Assembly (NCBI GenBank): GCA_903906365.1
Contig: CAIVKC010000043.1
Coordinates: 186,001-250,000 of the forward strand
Length of the DNA: 64,000 nucleotides
Direction: 5' to 3'
DNA from: an uncultured Bacteroidota bacterium
Lineage (GTDB): Bacteria; Bacteroidota; Bacteroidia; Chitinophagales; Chitinophagaceae
In this document: positions 35,774-46,143 of the stretch, in pieces
Layout of the letters: each line of letters opens with the position of its first letter
How positions within the stretch are numbered: the first letter of the stretch is position 1
The notes under the pieces: generated by a model
Told to the model about the DNA's origin: nothing
Seen by the model: the letters and a program-made list of their open reading frames with translations, nothing else
Databases searched by the model: none
Position numbers and translations under genes: made by a program

Positions 35774-36549
35774 GGATTGGTGATAAAATTGTAATTATAA
35801 AATCCCCTTATTTTCATGTCCTCTGTGTTAAAAACATCCTCAAAGCTCCCCTGCCTGGATATTTCGCCGTCCACCAGCATGGCCACCCGGTTACCGGTCA
35901 TTTTAGCACAGGTGAGGTCATGGGTTATGATAATAGAACTGGTATTGTATTGCTTCTGGACCTTATTGATCAGGTGGTTTATTTCGACACAGGTGATGGG
36001 ATCAATACCTCCGGTGGGTTCATCATAGAGCATGATTTCAGGGTTCAGGATCAGTGTTCTGGCGATTCCAATTCTCTTTTTTTGCCCCCCCGATAGTTCT
36101 GCAGGCATTTGGTGGATGGTTTGGATTAACCCGACATCGTTTAGTACCTGTTCAACCGCAGTATCAACCTGTTTGCGGGTTAGTTTTCGCTGGCTTCGGA
36201 CCAGGGGAAATTCCAGGTTTTCCCGGACTGTCATCCCATCGTATAATGCACTGCTTTGGAAGGAAAATCCTATCCGTAAGCGCAGGCTTTGCAATTCTTT
36301 GCTGCTTAACTGATCCAGCTGCTTGTCAAGCAAAATTACCTTTCCGGCATCCTGTTTGAGCAGACCGGCAATTATTTTTATCAGCACTGATTTTCCGCTG
36401 CCGGACCGACCGAGGACCACTACATTTTCCCCTTTTCGCACTTCCAGGTTTATGCCCCGGAGGACAGCGTTGCCGCTGAACGATTTGAAAAGCCCCGTGA
36501 CCGAGATGACATTTTTAGCGTTGTTGATATTTTCGGGCGTATCGGGCAT
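35770..36549 (-). CDS. Mla-type ABC transporter ATP-binding protein (MlaF-like)
   Basis: 259 aa from ATG 36549 (MPDTPENINN); the longer frame to 36591 overlaps the permease gene. Walker A GRSGSGKS, signature LSGGQKKRIGIAR, Walker B IMLYDEPTGGID, with the GID variant typical of MlaF. It energises lipid movement by MlaE. Confidence 0.92.
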   Translation of the reverse strand: MPDTPENINNAKNVISVTGLFKSFSGNAVLRGINLEVRKGENVVVLGRSGSGKSVLIKIIAGLLKQDAGKVILLDKQLDQLSSKELQSLRLRIGFSFQSSALYDGMTVRENLEFPLVRSQRKLTRKQVDTAVEQVLNDVGLIQTIHQMPAELSGGQKKRIGIARTLILNPEIMLYDEPTGGIDPITCVEINHLINKVQKQYNTSSIIITHDLTCAKMTGNRVAMLVDGEISRQGSFEDVFNTEDMKIRGFYNYNFITNP

Positions 36550-36562
36550 TGGGGAAATTATT

Positions 36563-37369
36563 TTACCGGATTGAATTAACGATTTGAACAATGATCATTT
36601 CCTCAATGAATATCAGGAACATGGAAATAACCACAGCGGAGTTGGCGGCCCGTCCCACACCTACGGTACCCTGCCTTGCCTGGTAACCCAGAAAGGAGCC
36701 GGTTATGCCGATGGTAAAACCATATACTATGGATTTTATGACAGAGGCGAAAATATCCAGGAAGGTTATTTTTACAAATGCATCGTGAAAAAAGGAGGTG
36801 AAACTGGTTAGTTCATTGTTATTGACATTGAGAAAGGCGCCCAGTAAGCCAATAAAACCGGCGTAACACATCAGTACCGGCAGCATGCAGGTAGTGGCAA
36901 GTACCCGGCTTACCACCAGAAACTTGAATGGATTGGTTCCGGAAACCTCCATCGCGTCAATTTGTTCAGTCACATTCATGGATCCAAGCTCAGCGCCAAT
37001 ATTGGAGCCTATTTTACCTGCGGCGATCAGTGCGGTTATCAGCGGGGCCAGGGCCCTTATCAATGCCAGTGAAATGAGGGAGGGTAGCCATGATGTGGCA
37101 CCAAATTCGGAGAGCGGCTGTCGGGATTGTTTGGTAAACACGATCCCGGTGATGAAACCCGTCAGGGTTATGATGGCCAGGGATCTGTAACCTATTATGT
37201 AGCATTGCCGGATTATCTCTTTAAATTCAAAAGGCGGGGTAAAGGCCTCCTTAAAGAATCTTAATATAAAACGGGATATATTGTAAAGATTGCCAAAGAA
37301 CTGGAACACTTTTTCCGGAAATGACAGTTTAATTTCCTGCGATTGTATCGTTTCTGATTCATTTTCCAT
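36563..37369 (-). CDS. Mla-type ABC transporter permease (MlaE-like)
   Basis: 268 aa from ATG 37369 (MENESETIQS). The DUF140/MlaE permease signature is clear: IGYRSLAIITLTGFITGIVFT, then IGSNIGAELGSMNVTEQIDAMEVSGTNPFKFLVVSRVLAT. Five or so membrane segments. First gene of mlaEFD. A perfect CRP-type site sits 70 bp upstream, inside the frame extension to 37453, which supports the later start. Confidence 0.9.
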   Translation of the reverse strand: MENESETIQSQEIKLSFPEKVFQFFGNLYNISRFILRFFKEAFTPPFEFKEIIRQCYIIGYRSLAIITLTGFITGIVFTKQSRQPLSEFGATSWLPSLISLALIRALAPLITALIAAGKIGSNIGAELGSMNVTEQIDAMEVSGTNPFKFLVVSRVLATTCMLPVLMCYAGFIGLLGAFLNVNNNELTSFTSFFHDAFVKITFLDIFASVIKSIVYGFTIGITGSFLGYQARQGTVGVGRAANSAVVISMFLIFIEEMIIVQIVNSIR

Positions 37370-37387
37370 TGCCGGAAGTGTATAATG

Positions 37388-37453
37388 GCAAAGTATTGGG
37401 AAATAGAAAGGGGTTACATGACTCTTATTATTCTCCCGGATGATTTTGATCAT
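37388..37453 (-). promoter_or_regulatory. CRP-type site upstream of mlaEFD
   Basis: ATGAT-TTTG-ATCAT at 37440-37453 is a perfect palindromic site. On the minus strand TACTTTG (37395-37389) is a TAnnTTTG variant lacking one spacer base, about 57.5-58.5 bp from the centre. Confidence 0.62.
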
Positions 37454-37549
37454 TTATCTCACAAAATGACAAGCGGTATTTTATCACATCGGGGCAGGAG
37501 CTATGTCATGATGGAACACCCGTCAAAGGGTGGTGTTCCCATAGGGTTT

Positions 37550-39355
37550 TTAATCAAACTGTGCTGAATATAATTGATAATATCTTCCTTTTAGCTGCAG
37601 TAGAAATTCATGGTTCCCCCTTTCAATGATTTGCCCGTGTTCCAGGACAATGATTTCATCTGCATTTCTGACGGTGGAAAGGCGGTGGGCTATGACAAAA
37701 CTTGTCCTGTTTTTCATGAGCTGGTCTATCCCTTTTTGAATGATGATTTCCGTTCTTGTATCTATGGAACTGGTCGCCTCGTCCAGAATCAGAATGGATG
37801 GCCGGGCTATTGTAGCCCGGGCGATATTCAGTAACTGCCGCTGGCCCTGGCTCAGGTTTCCCCCATCACTTTCCAGTATCGTCAGATAGCCTTTCGGGAG
37901 TCGCTTTATGAAAGAATCGGCGCCGGATAATTGGGCGGCCGATATCACTTCCTGGTCCGTTGCCTCCAGCCGGCCGTACCGGATATTTTCCATTACGGTG
38001 CTGGTAAAAAGATGCGTGTCCTGGAAGACGACGGCTATCGATTTTCGAAGATCATCCCGCTTTATATTGACTATGTTGATACCGTCAATAAAGATCTGAC
38101 CTTCAGAAATATCGTAAAACCTGGGCAGCAGGTTCATAATGGTGGTCTTGCCCGCCCCGGTGGAACCGACAATGGCGATTTTTTGACCAGCTTTTGCCAT
38201 GACTGAAATTTTTTTTAAGACCGGATTGGCCGGTGAGTAGCCAAAACTTACCTGGCGGAACTCCACATCCCCGTTAATCTTTTGGAGACTTTCAGCCTGT
38301 GGCTCATCCGGCTTTTCGGGGATTTCATCCATAATCTGAAAAATCCGTTCTGCGCCTGCCAGGGCTGCCTGCAGGCTGTTGTATTGATTGGAGATTTCAT
38401 TTACCGGCCTTCCGAATTGGCGGGAGTACTGCAAAAAGGCAGCGAGGCCGCCTATATCCAGGCCTTTCACAATGGCAATGATTCCGCCAACAGCGGCGGT
38501 TAAGGCGAAATTTATGGTATTCAAATTTTGTATGACAGGCATCATGACCCCTGAATACAACTGGGCATGGGTGGCTTTGTCTCTCAGATCTTTGTTGAGG
38601 ACCTCAAAATCATCCAGTGCATTTTTTTCATAACAGAATACCTTCACCACTTTTTGACCCCGGATCATTTCTTCCACATAACCATCAAGGGCTCCCAGGG
38701 CTCCCTGTTGGGCGCTGAAATAGGTCTTGCTTTTGTTGATAATCCTGCCGGCCACCCATAGCATAAAGGGCACTATGACCAGGGTGACAATGGTCAGCAG
38801 GGGACTGATATACAACATCATGAATAAAATCCCTGTAAGGGTAAGAAAACTGGAAAGAATTTGTGTGATGCCGGTATTGAGGGAATCGCTCAGGTTATCA
38901 AGGTCATTGGTAAACCGGCTCATGAGTTCACCGTGACTATGTGAGTCGAAAAACTGGAGCGGAAGCGACTGGATCCTGCAGAAAAGGTCTGTACGGATTT
39001 TGTGTATGGTCCTCTGGGCAACCGTAATCATCATTCGGTTTTGAATCATGGAAGCGACAGAACCCATAATATACAGCGCTAGCAGGACCGCAATCATGTT
39101 AATCAATCCAGCTATATCATGGGGAATAATGTATTTATTTATAGTGGGGCGCAGCAGATAAGAACCGCTTAGTGTGGCCAGGGTGTTCACAAGGAGCAGC
39201 AATATGATGACAAACATCGATAGCTTCTGATCGCCAAGGTATGTAAAAATACGTCCAAAGACCCGAAGGGCATTACCGGGCTTTTCTGAGCTAATTTTTC
39301 CCCTTCTCCCCGGAAGCCCAGCCGGTGTCAATTTTCTGTTTATCGTCTCTGCCAT
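37550..39355 (-). CDS. ABC exporter half-transporter with canonical ATP site
   Basis: 601 aa. Six-helix type IV membrane domain (residues about 45-340) and NBD: Walker A GSTGAGKTT, signature LSQGQRQ, Walker B ILILDEATSSID with catalytic Glu, switch His in VIAHRLST. It is coupled by 11 bp to a partner with a degenerate site, so the two form a heterodimeric BmrCD/TM287-288-like multidrug or lipid exporter. Substrate unknown. Confidence 0.92.
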   Translation of the reverse strand: MAETINRKLTPAGLPGRRGKISSEKPGNALRVFGRIFTYLGDQKLSMFVIILLLLVNTLATLSGSYLLRPTINKYIIPHDIAGLINMIAVLLALYIMGSVASMIQNRMMITVAQRTIHKIRTDLFCRIQSLPLQFFDSHSHGELMSRFTNDLDNLSDSLNTGITQILSSFLTLTGILFMMLYISPLLTIVTLVIVPFMLWVAGRIINKSKTYFSAQQGALGALDGYVEEMIRGQKVVKVFCYEKNALDDFEVLNKDLRDKATHAQLYSGVMMPVIQNLNTINFALTAAVGGIIAIVKGLDIGGLAAFLQYSRQFGRPVNEISNQYNSLQAALAGAERIFQIMDEIPEKPDEPQAESLQKINGDVEFRQVSFGYSPANPVLKKISVMAKAGQKIAIVGSTGAGKTTIMNLLPRFYDISEGQIFIDGINIVNIKRDDLRKSIAVVFQDTHLFTSTVMENIRYGRLEATDQEVISAAQLSGADSFIKRLPKGYLTILESDGGNLSQGQRQLLNIARATIARPSILILDEATSSIDTRTEIIIQKGIDQLMKNRTSFVIAHRLSTVRNADEIIVLEHGQIIERGNHEFLLQLKGRYYQLYSAQFD

Positions 39356-39366
39356 ATTGGGGGAGT

Positions 39367-41091
39367 TTAAACCAATTGTTGGGAATGATATATTTCCTGG
39401 TAAATTTTATTTCCGTGTATTAGTTCCTCATGGGTTCCTATCCCGTTTATTTCACCATTTTCGAGCAACAATATCCTGTCTGCCGACCGGATGGAACTGA
39501 TTCTTTGTGCTATTATCAGCATGGTGGGTGGGTTGCTGTTGCTTTTAAGGGCTGCCCTTACATTCGCTTCCGTTTGAATGTCCAGGGCACTGGTGCTGTC
39601 ATCAAGGATAAGAATTAGCGGGTTCTTGAGCAGGGACCTGGCAATGCACAGTCTTTGCTTCTGGCCCCCCGAAACATTCACCCCGTTTTGTCCCAGTACC
39701 GATTCGTATTTTTCGGGCAGTGACATTATGAATTCATGGGCCTGGGCAATTTTTGCAGCTGTCATGATTTGCTCCTGGGTGGCCTGGGGGTTTCCCCAGC
39801 GCAGATTTTGCGCAATAGTACCGGAGAACAGCTCGTTTTTTTGTAGGACCAGGGCGACCCGGTTTCGGAGGTTTTCGAGCGTGTATTCCCTGATATCCGC
39901 CCCATCTATCAATATCTGACCCCCGGTAACTTCATAAAGCCTTGGAATTAATTGAACCAGGGTGCTTTTGGATGAACCGGTCGACCCTATAATGGCGATG
40001 GTTTCCCCCGGAGAGGCTGTAAAGCTGATATCCTTGAGAACAAATTCCGGACTTTGTTCCTGGTATTTAAAATACACTTTTCTAAACTCAATTTTACCCT
40101 TTTGGGGTTGCCTGTTCTTCAGGATTGCCTCATCAGAATCCAGGATGTCCGGCTGCTGGTTGAGAACCTCCAGAATCCGCTTGGAGGAGGCTCCGGCCCT
40201 GGAAAAAGTCATAATGGACATAGCGAGCATCATCAGGGACATCAGAATCTGGGTTATATAGGTAATGAAGGACATCAGTTGGCCCACCTGAAAGTGACCT
40301 GATATGATTTCAACGCCTCCAAACCATATAATTGCCACAATTGATATGTTCATTACCAATTGCATGACTGGCATGATCAGAACCACTATACCGGAGGCTT
40401 TTACAGCCATGGCCCTGAGGTCACCGCTTGCCAAGTCGAATTGTTTGTTTTCATAATTTTCCCGCACAAACGATTTTACGACCCGAACATTGATCAGATT
40501 CTCCTGGATCACCCGGGTTACAATATCGAGTTTTGCCTGCATTTTTTCAAAGTAGGGAAGGCCCCTGTGCAACAGGAAATAAATACTTAAAGAGAGCAGT
40601 GGTATAGCTATGGCTATAATAATGGCCAGACCGGCATTTATACGGATGGCAAAGAAGACCGCGAACAGGAGCATGAGCGGTGCCCGTATCAGCAGGCGTA
40701 GCATCATCATGACCAGGTCCTGCAAAATATTTACATCATTGGTAAGCCTGGTAACCAGGGATGCGGAGCCAAACTTGTCGAGGTTCGAAAATGAAAAAGT
40801 CTGAATTTTAGTGAATATTCCTTTTCGTAATTCCGCGGCAAATCCAACCGATGTCCGGGAGGAAAAATAGACATTTCCCACATTGGCAGCTATAGCTATC
40901 AGCGAAAGAATCAACATGATCATGCCAATATGCAAAATATAGGGAAGGCTCTTTTGTTTTACTCCTACATCCACAATTTTGGACATGAGTTCCGGCTGAA
41001 CTATTTCGCAGATAACATCTACAATTACAAGCAGCGGGGCCAGATAAATTGCCTTGCGGTAATTGGACAGAAATGGGAAATACGATTTCAT
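39367..41091 (-). CDS. ABC exporter half-transporter with degenerate ATP site
   Basis: 574 aa, six-helix domain (about 15-310) plus NBD. Two departures from consensus: Walker A is GSTGSSKST (Ser for the last Gly) and Walker B ends ILDDSTSALD, with Asp replacing the catalytic Glu; the switch His is Gln (IIAQRIS). Such substitutions mark the non-hydrolytic site of heterodimeric exporters. The signature VSGGQKQ is intact, completing the active site of its partner. Confidence 0.92.
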   Translation of the reverse strand: MKSYFPFLSNYRKAIYLAPLLVIVDVICEIVQPELMSKIVDVGVKQKSLPYILHIGMIMLILSLIAIAANVGNVYFSSRTSVGFAAELRKGIFTKIQTFSFSNLDKFGSASLVTRLTNDVNILQDLVMMMLRLLIRAPLMLLFAVFFAIRINAGLAIIIAIAIPLLSLSIYFLLHRGLPYFEKMQAKLDIVTRVIQENLINVRVVKSFVRENYENKQFDLASGDLRAMAVKASGIVVLIMPVMQLVMNISIVAIIWFGGVEIISGHFQVGQLMSFITYITQILMSLMMLAMSIMTFSRAGASSKRILEVLNQQPDILDSDEAILKNRQPQKGKIEFRKVYFKYQEQSPEFVLKDISFTASPGETIAIIGSTGSSKSTLVQLIPRLYEVTGGQILIDGADIREYTLENLRNRVALVLQKNELFSGTIAQNLRWGNPQATQEQIMTAAKIAQAHEFIMSLPEKYESVLGQNGVNVSGGQKQRLCIARSLLKNPLILILDDSTSALDIQTEANVRAALKSNSNPPTMLIIAQRISSIRSADRILLLENGEINGIGTHEELIHGNKIYQEIYHSQQLV

Positions 41092-41478
41092 TTTTTATTT
41101 CGGTTTCCCGTACATTTTTCAACATATTATGAATTTATTTCCATCTATGAACACCCATGTTCTTATTTTTCATGTTTACCATTGGGGGGCGAGGGTCCCT
41201 GGTTGATTTGAACTTTCTATTCAATCCAGCATGGACCATCCCGTCCTGCGATGGAGACTGACTTTCCTACGCCGCAAACCCGGGGGAAATCGAGGGTGAC
41301 CGGCCCTGACAGAACGATATTTGCTGAATTATAGGGAAAACAGCCGCTTTTTTTTGGGGCCTTGGATATACACAAACGTTCTCATATTTTAAATTGTATT
41401 CATATAATCAAGCAGGCCGGATAGGTCAATTGACTGTCCGGATTTTGTTCTTTATTTACAAAGGAAGTGCTGGCATTC
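41092..41478. other. Intergenic region
   Basis: No gene. It contains an imperfect 25-bp inverted repeat (41417-41441) centred on GTCAATTGAC, without a T tract. No CRP-type site was found in front of the ABC exporter pair. Confidence 0.4.
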
Positions 41479-42702
41479 TCATTCGTAACGCAGGGCTTCG
41501 ATGGGATCGAGTTTAGAGGCTTTCAGGGCGGGGTAGTAGCCAAAGAATATGCCCGTTATCACACATACCAGAAAGGATAGGAGGATCGATGATTCCAGGA
41601 TCAGCGTCGGCCAGGATAGGAAATAGGTAACCATCCGGGTGGCAGTAATTCCTAAGGTTACCCCGAGCAATCCCCCGGTAATACTTATTAAAATGGCTTC
41701 TGTCAGAAATTGAAATAATATATCCCTTCCTTTGGCTCCAAGAGACATCCTCAGTCCGATTTCACGGGTTCTTTCGGTCACCGAAACATACATAATGTTC
41801 ATAATGCCTATTCCGCCGACCACCAGGGAAATACTTGCAATAACGGCCAGCAGGATGGTCAGCAGCTGACTGGTTGAACTAAATGTCTTTATCAGCTCCT
41901 GCATGGTCCTTACCGCAAAATCATCTTCGTCCGAAGGCTTGAGTCTGTGTGATGTTCGGATGATGGAGGATATTTCTGCGGAAGCCGCTTCGGTGGTATT
42001 CTCATCCAGGGCTGAGGCATAGATATTCTGGAAGTAAATGGTGGAAAGAATTCTCTTTTGCACACTGGTATAGGGCGCGATGATGATATCATCCTGATCC
42101 TGGCCGAACGCATTTTCACCCTTTACCGAGAGGATACCAATGACCAGGAAGGGTATCTTAGCGAATCTGACGTATTTGCCGACAGGTTCCTCTCCATGCT
42201 GGAACAGGTTATTAACCACCGTTTGGCCAAGCAGGCATACTTTGGCCTCCGTATTGATGTCTTTTTCTGAAAAATTGGCGCCTGCTGAGAGTTTCCATTC
42301 CCGGATGATATCCAGGTATTGTGTATTTACTCCCTGGATACTGGTTGGCCAGTTATTGTTTCCGTAAATCACCTGCCCCCGGGCACTGGCTGAAGGAGAT
42401 ACCGCACTTAGAAAGGTCCCTTTTTTCTGCAGCGCTTTTACATCTTCCAGGGTCAGTGTCTGTACGCTGGTGGCATCCAGCCTTGCGCCTGCCTGCAGAT
42501 TGCTGTTTGGCCGAATCACAATCATATTGGATCCCATGGCCGATAGCTGCCCCTGGATGCTTTGTTTGGAGCCCTGGCCAATGGCCAGCATGGCTATCAC
42601 AGATGCGACCCCGATAATAATGCCCAGCATGGTCAGAAACGCCCTCAGCTTGTTTCTCCGGAGCGCTTTGAGGGCTATTTTGAGCAGGTTGGCCAGATTC
42701 AT
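41479..42702 (-). CDS. MacB-type ABC transporter permease (FtsX family)
   Basis: 407 aa. N-terminal helix (NKLRAFLTMLGIIIGVASVIAML), a MacB_PCD periplasmic domain (about 50-240), then three C-terminal helices with the FtsX pattern (MNIMYVSVTERTREIGLRMSLGAKGRDIL). In this operon the permease and ATPase are separate genes, unlike E. coli MacB, which is one chain. It transmits mechanical force to MacA/TolC to expel substrates from the periplasm. Confidence 0.92.
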   Translation of the reverse strand: MNLANLLKIALKALRRNKLRAFLTMLGIIIGVASVIAMLAIGQGSKQSIQGQLSAMGSNMIVIRPNSNLQAGARLDATSVQTLTLEDVKALQKKGTFLSAVSPSASARGQVIYGNNNWPTSIQGVNTQYLDIIREWKLSAGANFSEKDINTEAKVCLLGQTVVNNLFQHGEEPVGKYVRFAKIPFLVIGILSVKGENAFGQDQDDIIIAPYTSVQKRILSTIYFQNIYASALDENTTEAASAEISSIIRTSHRLKPSDEDDFAVRTMQELIKTFSSTSQLLTILLAVIASISLVVGGIGIMNIMYVSVTERTREIGLRMSLGAKGRDILFQFLTEAILISITGGLLGVTLGITATRMVTYFLSWPTLILESSILLSFLVCVITGIFFGYYPALKASKLDPIEALRYE

Positions 42703-42713
42703 AATGGTGGTTT

Positions 42714-43463
42714 TTAGGCTTCCTCCGCTTTTGGCAGGGCCGCAATGACTTCGGTGGCAGACCTCCGGTTTTCATTGATATGGTCCCTGAGCAATTTGCC
42801 GTCCTTTAATACGATGGTTCGATTACTGAATGAGGCGATATCAGGTTCATGGGTGACAAATACGATGGTTCGCTTTTGCCGCTGGTTAAGATCCTGGAGC
42901 AAGGCCATGATGCTGTAAGAGGTTCTGGAATCAAGATTTCCGGTGGCTTCGTCGGCCAGTATCATGACCGGTTGGTTGATCATGGCCCGCGCGATGGCTA
43001 CCCGCTGCTGTTGTCCTCCGGATAGCTGGTTGGGCATGTGATACATTCGGTCGGAGAGGCCTACCGCCTCCAGGGCCTCCATGGCCCTCTGGCGGCGTTC
43101 CCTGCCCGATACGGCGCGGTTGTACATCAGGGGTAACTCCACGTTTTCTATCGCGGAAGTCCTGGGCAACAGATTATAGGTCTGGAAAACAAAGCCAATC
43201 TTGGAGTTCCTGATAATGGCCAGTTCATTTCTTGATAATTTACTGACATCAATGCCATCAAGCAGGTAGCTGCCTTCAGAAGGTTTATCCAGGCATCCCA
43301 GGATATTGAGCAGCGTAGTCTTGCCTGAGCCGCTGCTTCCCATGATGGTCAAAAATTCACCGGAAGCTACGTTAAATGAAATACCCTTTAAGGCATGGAC
43401 CGTTTCGGATCCCATGATGAAATCCCTCTTAATCTCGTTTAATTGTAAAATATTTTGATTCAT
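42714..43463 (-). CDS. MacB-type ABC transporter ATP-binding protein
   Basis: 249 aa from ATG 43463 ([15 protein letters not shown]). Walker [10 protein letters not shown], signature [14 protein letters not shown], Walker [13 protein letters not shown], and the [24 protein letters not shown] stretch typical of the LolD/MacB group. 11 bp separate it from the permease gene. Confidence 0.93.
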   Translation of the reverse strand: MNQNILQLNEIKRDFIMGSETVHALKGISFNVASGEFLTIMGSSGSGKTTLLNILGCLDKPSEGSYLLDGIDVSKLSRNELAIIRNSKIGFVFQTYNLLPRTSAIENVELPLMYNRAVSGRERRQRAMEALEAVGLSDRMYHMPNQLSGGQQQRVAIARAMINQPVMILADEATGNLDSRTSYSIMALLQDLNQRQKRTIVFVTHEPDIASFSNRTIVLKDGKLLRDHINENRRSATEVIAALPKAEEA

Positions 43464-43518
43464 CTGCTTCAGGGCTTTAGGCCGGTCTAAGAACGGCAAC
43501 AACCGTTCAGTTGATTTT

Positions 43519-44817
43519 TCAACGATTGGCAGCAGGGCGACTGGTTGCAGCCGGCCTCCTGGTTGGCATAAATGGACTTCTGGCAGGGGAAGCGGGGCTT
43601 TTTACCGGAGTCATATCCGCACCCTGGGAAATAACCAGATCATCTTCCGGGCTCAACCCGCTGATTACCTGCACATGCATATCATCATTGAGCCCCGTAT
43701 ATATCTCCTTTTTAAGCAGGCTGTCCCCTGATTTTATCCATACAGTGGACTGCTGGATAAGTGTCCCGCTGCTGTCTGTATATCCGGCGTTTCCGCCTGT
43801 GGGGGTATTTGACAGATTCTTCTTCCTGTTATCGGGCTGCGCGGCTGGGGGGGCGGCCTGCTTTTCCCCGGCCCGGACCCTGAATTGTCCGAGCACCTGC
43901 GGGCTGGGGTTGTATTTAAGCGCTTTTACGGGAATCAGCAATGCATTTGAATCCTCATGGGTATACACGAAAATATTGGCTGTCATACCCGGCTTCAATT
44001 TCAGATCCTCGTTGGGTGCGTCAATGATGGTGGTATAAGTGACGACATTGGCGGAAACCTGTGGTTTGAGCCTGATCTGGGAAACCTTTCCATAAAAATT
44101 GATGCTGGGGTAGGCATCCACGGTAAAGACCGCCCGCTGTCCCACCGTTACATTTCCGATGTCCGCTTCATCCACAGCCGCCTGGACCTGCATTTTTTTA
44201 ATGTCCTTGGCGATGATAAACAAAGTGGGGGTACTGAAACTGGCGGCCACGGTCTGTCCTATGGAAATGTTTCTGGACAGCACGACCCCGTTCACGGGAG
44301 AATAGATGGTAGCATAGGAGAGGTTCTTTTGAGCGCCTTCCAGCTGGGCCTCCACGCTTTTGACGGTGGCTTTGGCCGTTTCATGGAGGTTTTCGGCATT
44401 ATCATAATCGGCCCGGCTGATTCCGCCGGCCTGGTAGAGTTGGGACTGGCGGGAAAAATTGTTTTCCTGGTAAGTCAGGTTGCTTTTTGCCAGTTCAAGA
44501 TTGGCCTTATATTGGTTGACGGTAGCCTCAAAGAGCGATTTATCCAACTCGGCAATAACTTCCCCCTTTCTAACAACGTCATTAAAATCTGCATAGATGT
44601 ATTTAATAGTCCCCGAAACCTGGGAACCTACCGTTACCGTATCGACGGGCTCAATGGTGCCGGTGGCCGTTACCGACTTAGAGATATACCCGTACTGGGG
44701 CTTTTCGGTATCCAGCTGGATGGGTTTTGTTTTATTGCGGATGCCAAAGTACCACCACGCGCCGGCTCCTGCTGCGAGCGTTAGTACAATAATAATTAGG
44801 GTTAATTTCTTTTTCAT
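43519..44817 (-). CDS. MacA-like periplasmic adaptor protein
   Basis: 432 aa. N-terminal membrane anchor (KLTLIIIVLTLAAGAGAWWYFG), lipoyl halves (SVTATGTIEPVDTVTVGSQVSG; YSPVNGVVLSRNISIGQTV), an alpha-hairpin (about 85-165) and a beta-barrel. A Pro/Arg/Ala-rich C-terminal tail (SPASPARSPFMPTRRPAATS) is unusual. It connects MacB to the TolC protein encoded just upstream. Confidence 0.92.
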   Translation of the reverse strand: MKKKLTLIIIVLTLAAGAGAWWYFGIRNKTKPIQLDTEKPQYGYISKSVTATGTIEPVDTVTVGSQVSGTIKYIYADFNDVVRKGEVIAELDKSLFEATVNQYKANLELAKSNLTYQENNFSRQSQLYQAGGISRADYDNAENLHETAKATVKSVEAQLEGAQKNLSYATIYSPVNGVVLSRNISIGQTVAASFSTPTLFIIAKDIKKMQVQAAVDEADIGNVTVGQRAVFTVDAYPSINFYGKVSQIRLKPQVSANVVTYTTIIDAPNEDLKLKPGMTANIFVYTHEDSNALLIPVKALKYNPSPQVLGQFRVRAGEKQAAPPAAQPDNRKKNLSNTPTGGNAGYTDSSGTLIQQSTVWIKSGDSLLKKEIYTGLNDDMHVQVISGLSPEDDLVISQGADMTPVKSPASPARSPFMPTRRPAATSRPAANR

Positions 44818-44829
44818 GCCAACTGGTTA

Positions 44830-46143
44830 TTACTGGATGGGTATTCCATGGTAAAATTTGTAAATCTTGATATTGAGTATTGCACTGTACTTTGCCTGAA
44901 TGTATTGTTGCATGGCCTGGACAAAAAGTGTTTTCTGCTGCAGGTATTCCACCGTATTTGCAGCTCCAATCCTCAGTTGCTCTGCGGCGATGCGGTAACT
45001 CTCTGTGGTAGCTGTCAGTTCCTCGACGGCAGCCTCGAACTGGGACTGTGCGTTTAATACAGCGATATAGGATTGTTCTATGGATTGCAGCAGGACGGTT
45101 TTTGCGTTGGTTTCATCCAAACCTGCCTGGGCGATGCCTATTTTTGATTTTTCAACGTTAACATCGTTTATTTTCTTACTGAAAATGGGTATGCTTAACA
45201 GGACCCCCACCTGCTGGTAGAAATTGTTTTCCAGGGTTTTGGAGTATACCTGGGAGGGAATGCCCGGGTAGTTGCTGAATAAGTTTCCGCTGGCGGTGAT
45301 GAACGGCTTATATCCTGACCGGGCTTTTGCCAGCTCAAGCTGGGCAACCTTCACTCCAATGGCGGCATTTCTTATTTCAGGCCTGTTTTGCAATGCGAAA
45401 TCTTCCACCGTTTGGAGGCTGGCTGCCGGCGCACCAATGGCCATGGTATCGGGTTCTGCAACATCGAGCTGGCTCACTACCGGTAAGAGCAGCAATTGCT
45501 TTAAGTTGAGCAGGTAATACCGTTTTAGGTTCTGGGCATTGACGAGGCTGTATTTGTCGGCTGCCAGCTGCGCCTGCAGTATGGCGAGGTCCTTTTTGGC
45601 CAGGGTACCGGCTTGGTACTGCTGTTCCCCCAGTTTCAGCTGGGCCTGGGAGGTTGATAGCAATTCGGTGAGGTAGATGATATTTTCCTTTGACAATAAT
45701 ATACTCAGGTATTCCTGCACGATTTGCAGGGTAAGATTATTTTCCTGTTCCTGTACATTGAGTCCGTAGGAGTCTACCAATAATTTCTTCTGCCGGATAT
45801 CATTTTTCAGCAGGCCCCCGCTATACAGGGTCAAGGATCCGTTAATACCGTAACTGCCTTGCGGCGCAGTCTGGCTCGGGTAGTGGGTCAAGGCATGGGA
45901 AAGCTGCGCCGATACGAGGGGCCATTGAGCGTATTTGGATAGAAAATAATCCTGGCTTCCCGACTGCTGGCTAAGCCGTAGTTTATTGAGCTGGATATTG
46001 TTCTTCCGTGCATAGTCCAGGCATTTGGAGAGGTCCCATACAAAAGACGAATCCCCGGAAGGCGCGGTTTGGGCCCGGGATCCATACGGTATACCCAATG
46101 TAAAACCCCATAGGCCCAGAAAACTGATTTTCAGGAATTGCAT
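44830..46143 (-). CDS. TolC-family outer membrane efflux protein
   Basis: 437 aa with signal peptide (LKISFLGLWGFTLGIPYGSRAQ). Two OEP repeats with long helices (TETAILRE-type hairpins). First gene of the TolC-MacA-MacB operon and directly behind one of the best CRP-type promoters in the window; the leader is about 20 nt. Confidence 0.92.
   Translation of the reverse strand: MQFLKISFLGLWGFTLGIPYGSRAQTAPSGDSSFVWDLSKCLDYARKNNIQLNKLRLSQQSGSQDYFLSKYAQWPLVSAQLSHALTHYPSQTAPQGSYGINGSLTLYSGGLLKNDIRQKKLLVDSYGLNVQEQENNLTLQIVQEYLSILLSKENIIYLTELLSTSQAQLKLGEQQYQAGTLAKKDLAILQAQLAADKYSLVNAQNLKRYYLLNLKQLLLLPVVSQLDVAEPDTMAIGAPAASLQTVEDFALQNRPEIRNAAIGVKVAQLELAKARSGYKPFITASGNLFSNYPGIPSQVYSKTLENNFYQQVGVLLSIPIFSKKINDVNVEKSKIGIAQAGLDETNAKTVLLQSIEQSYIAVLNAQSQFEAAVEELTATTESYRIAAEQLRIGAANTVEYLQQKTLFVQAMQQYIQAKYSAILNIKIYKFYHGIPIQ

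Noticed and set aside
41417-41441. Imperfect inverted repeat centred on GTCAATTGAC
   Set aside because: No T tract and no gene placement that suits a terminator or operator.
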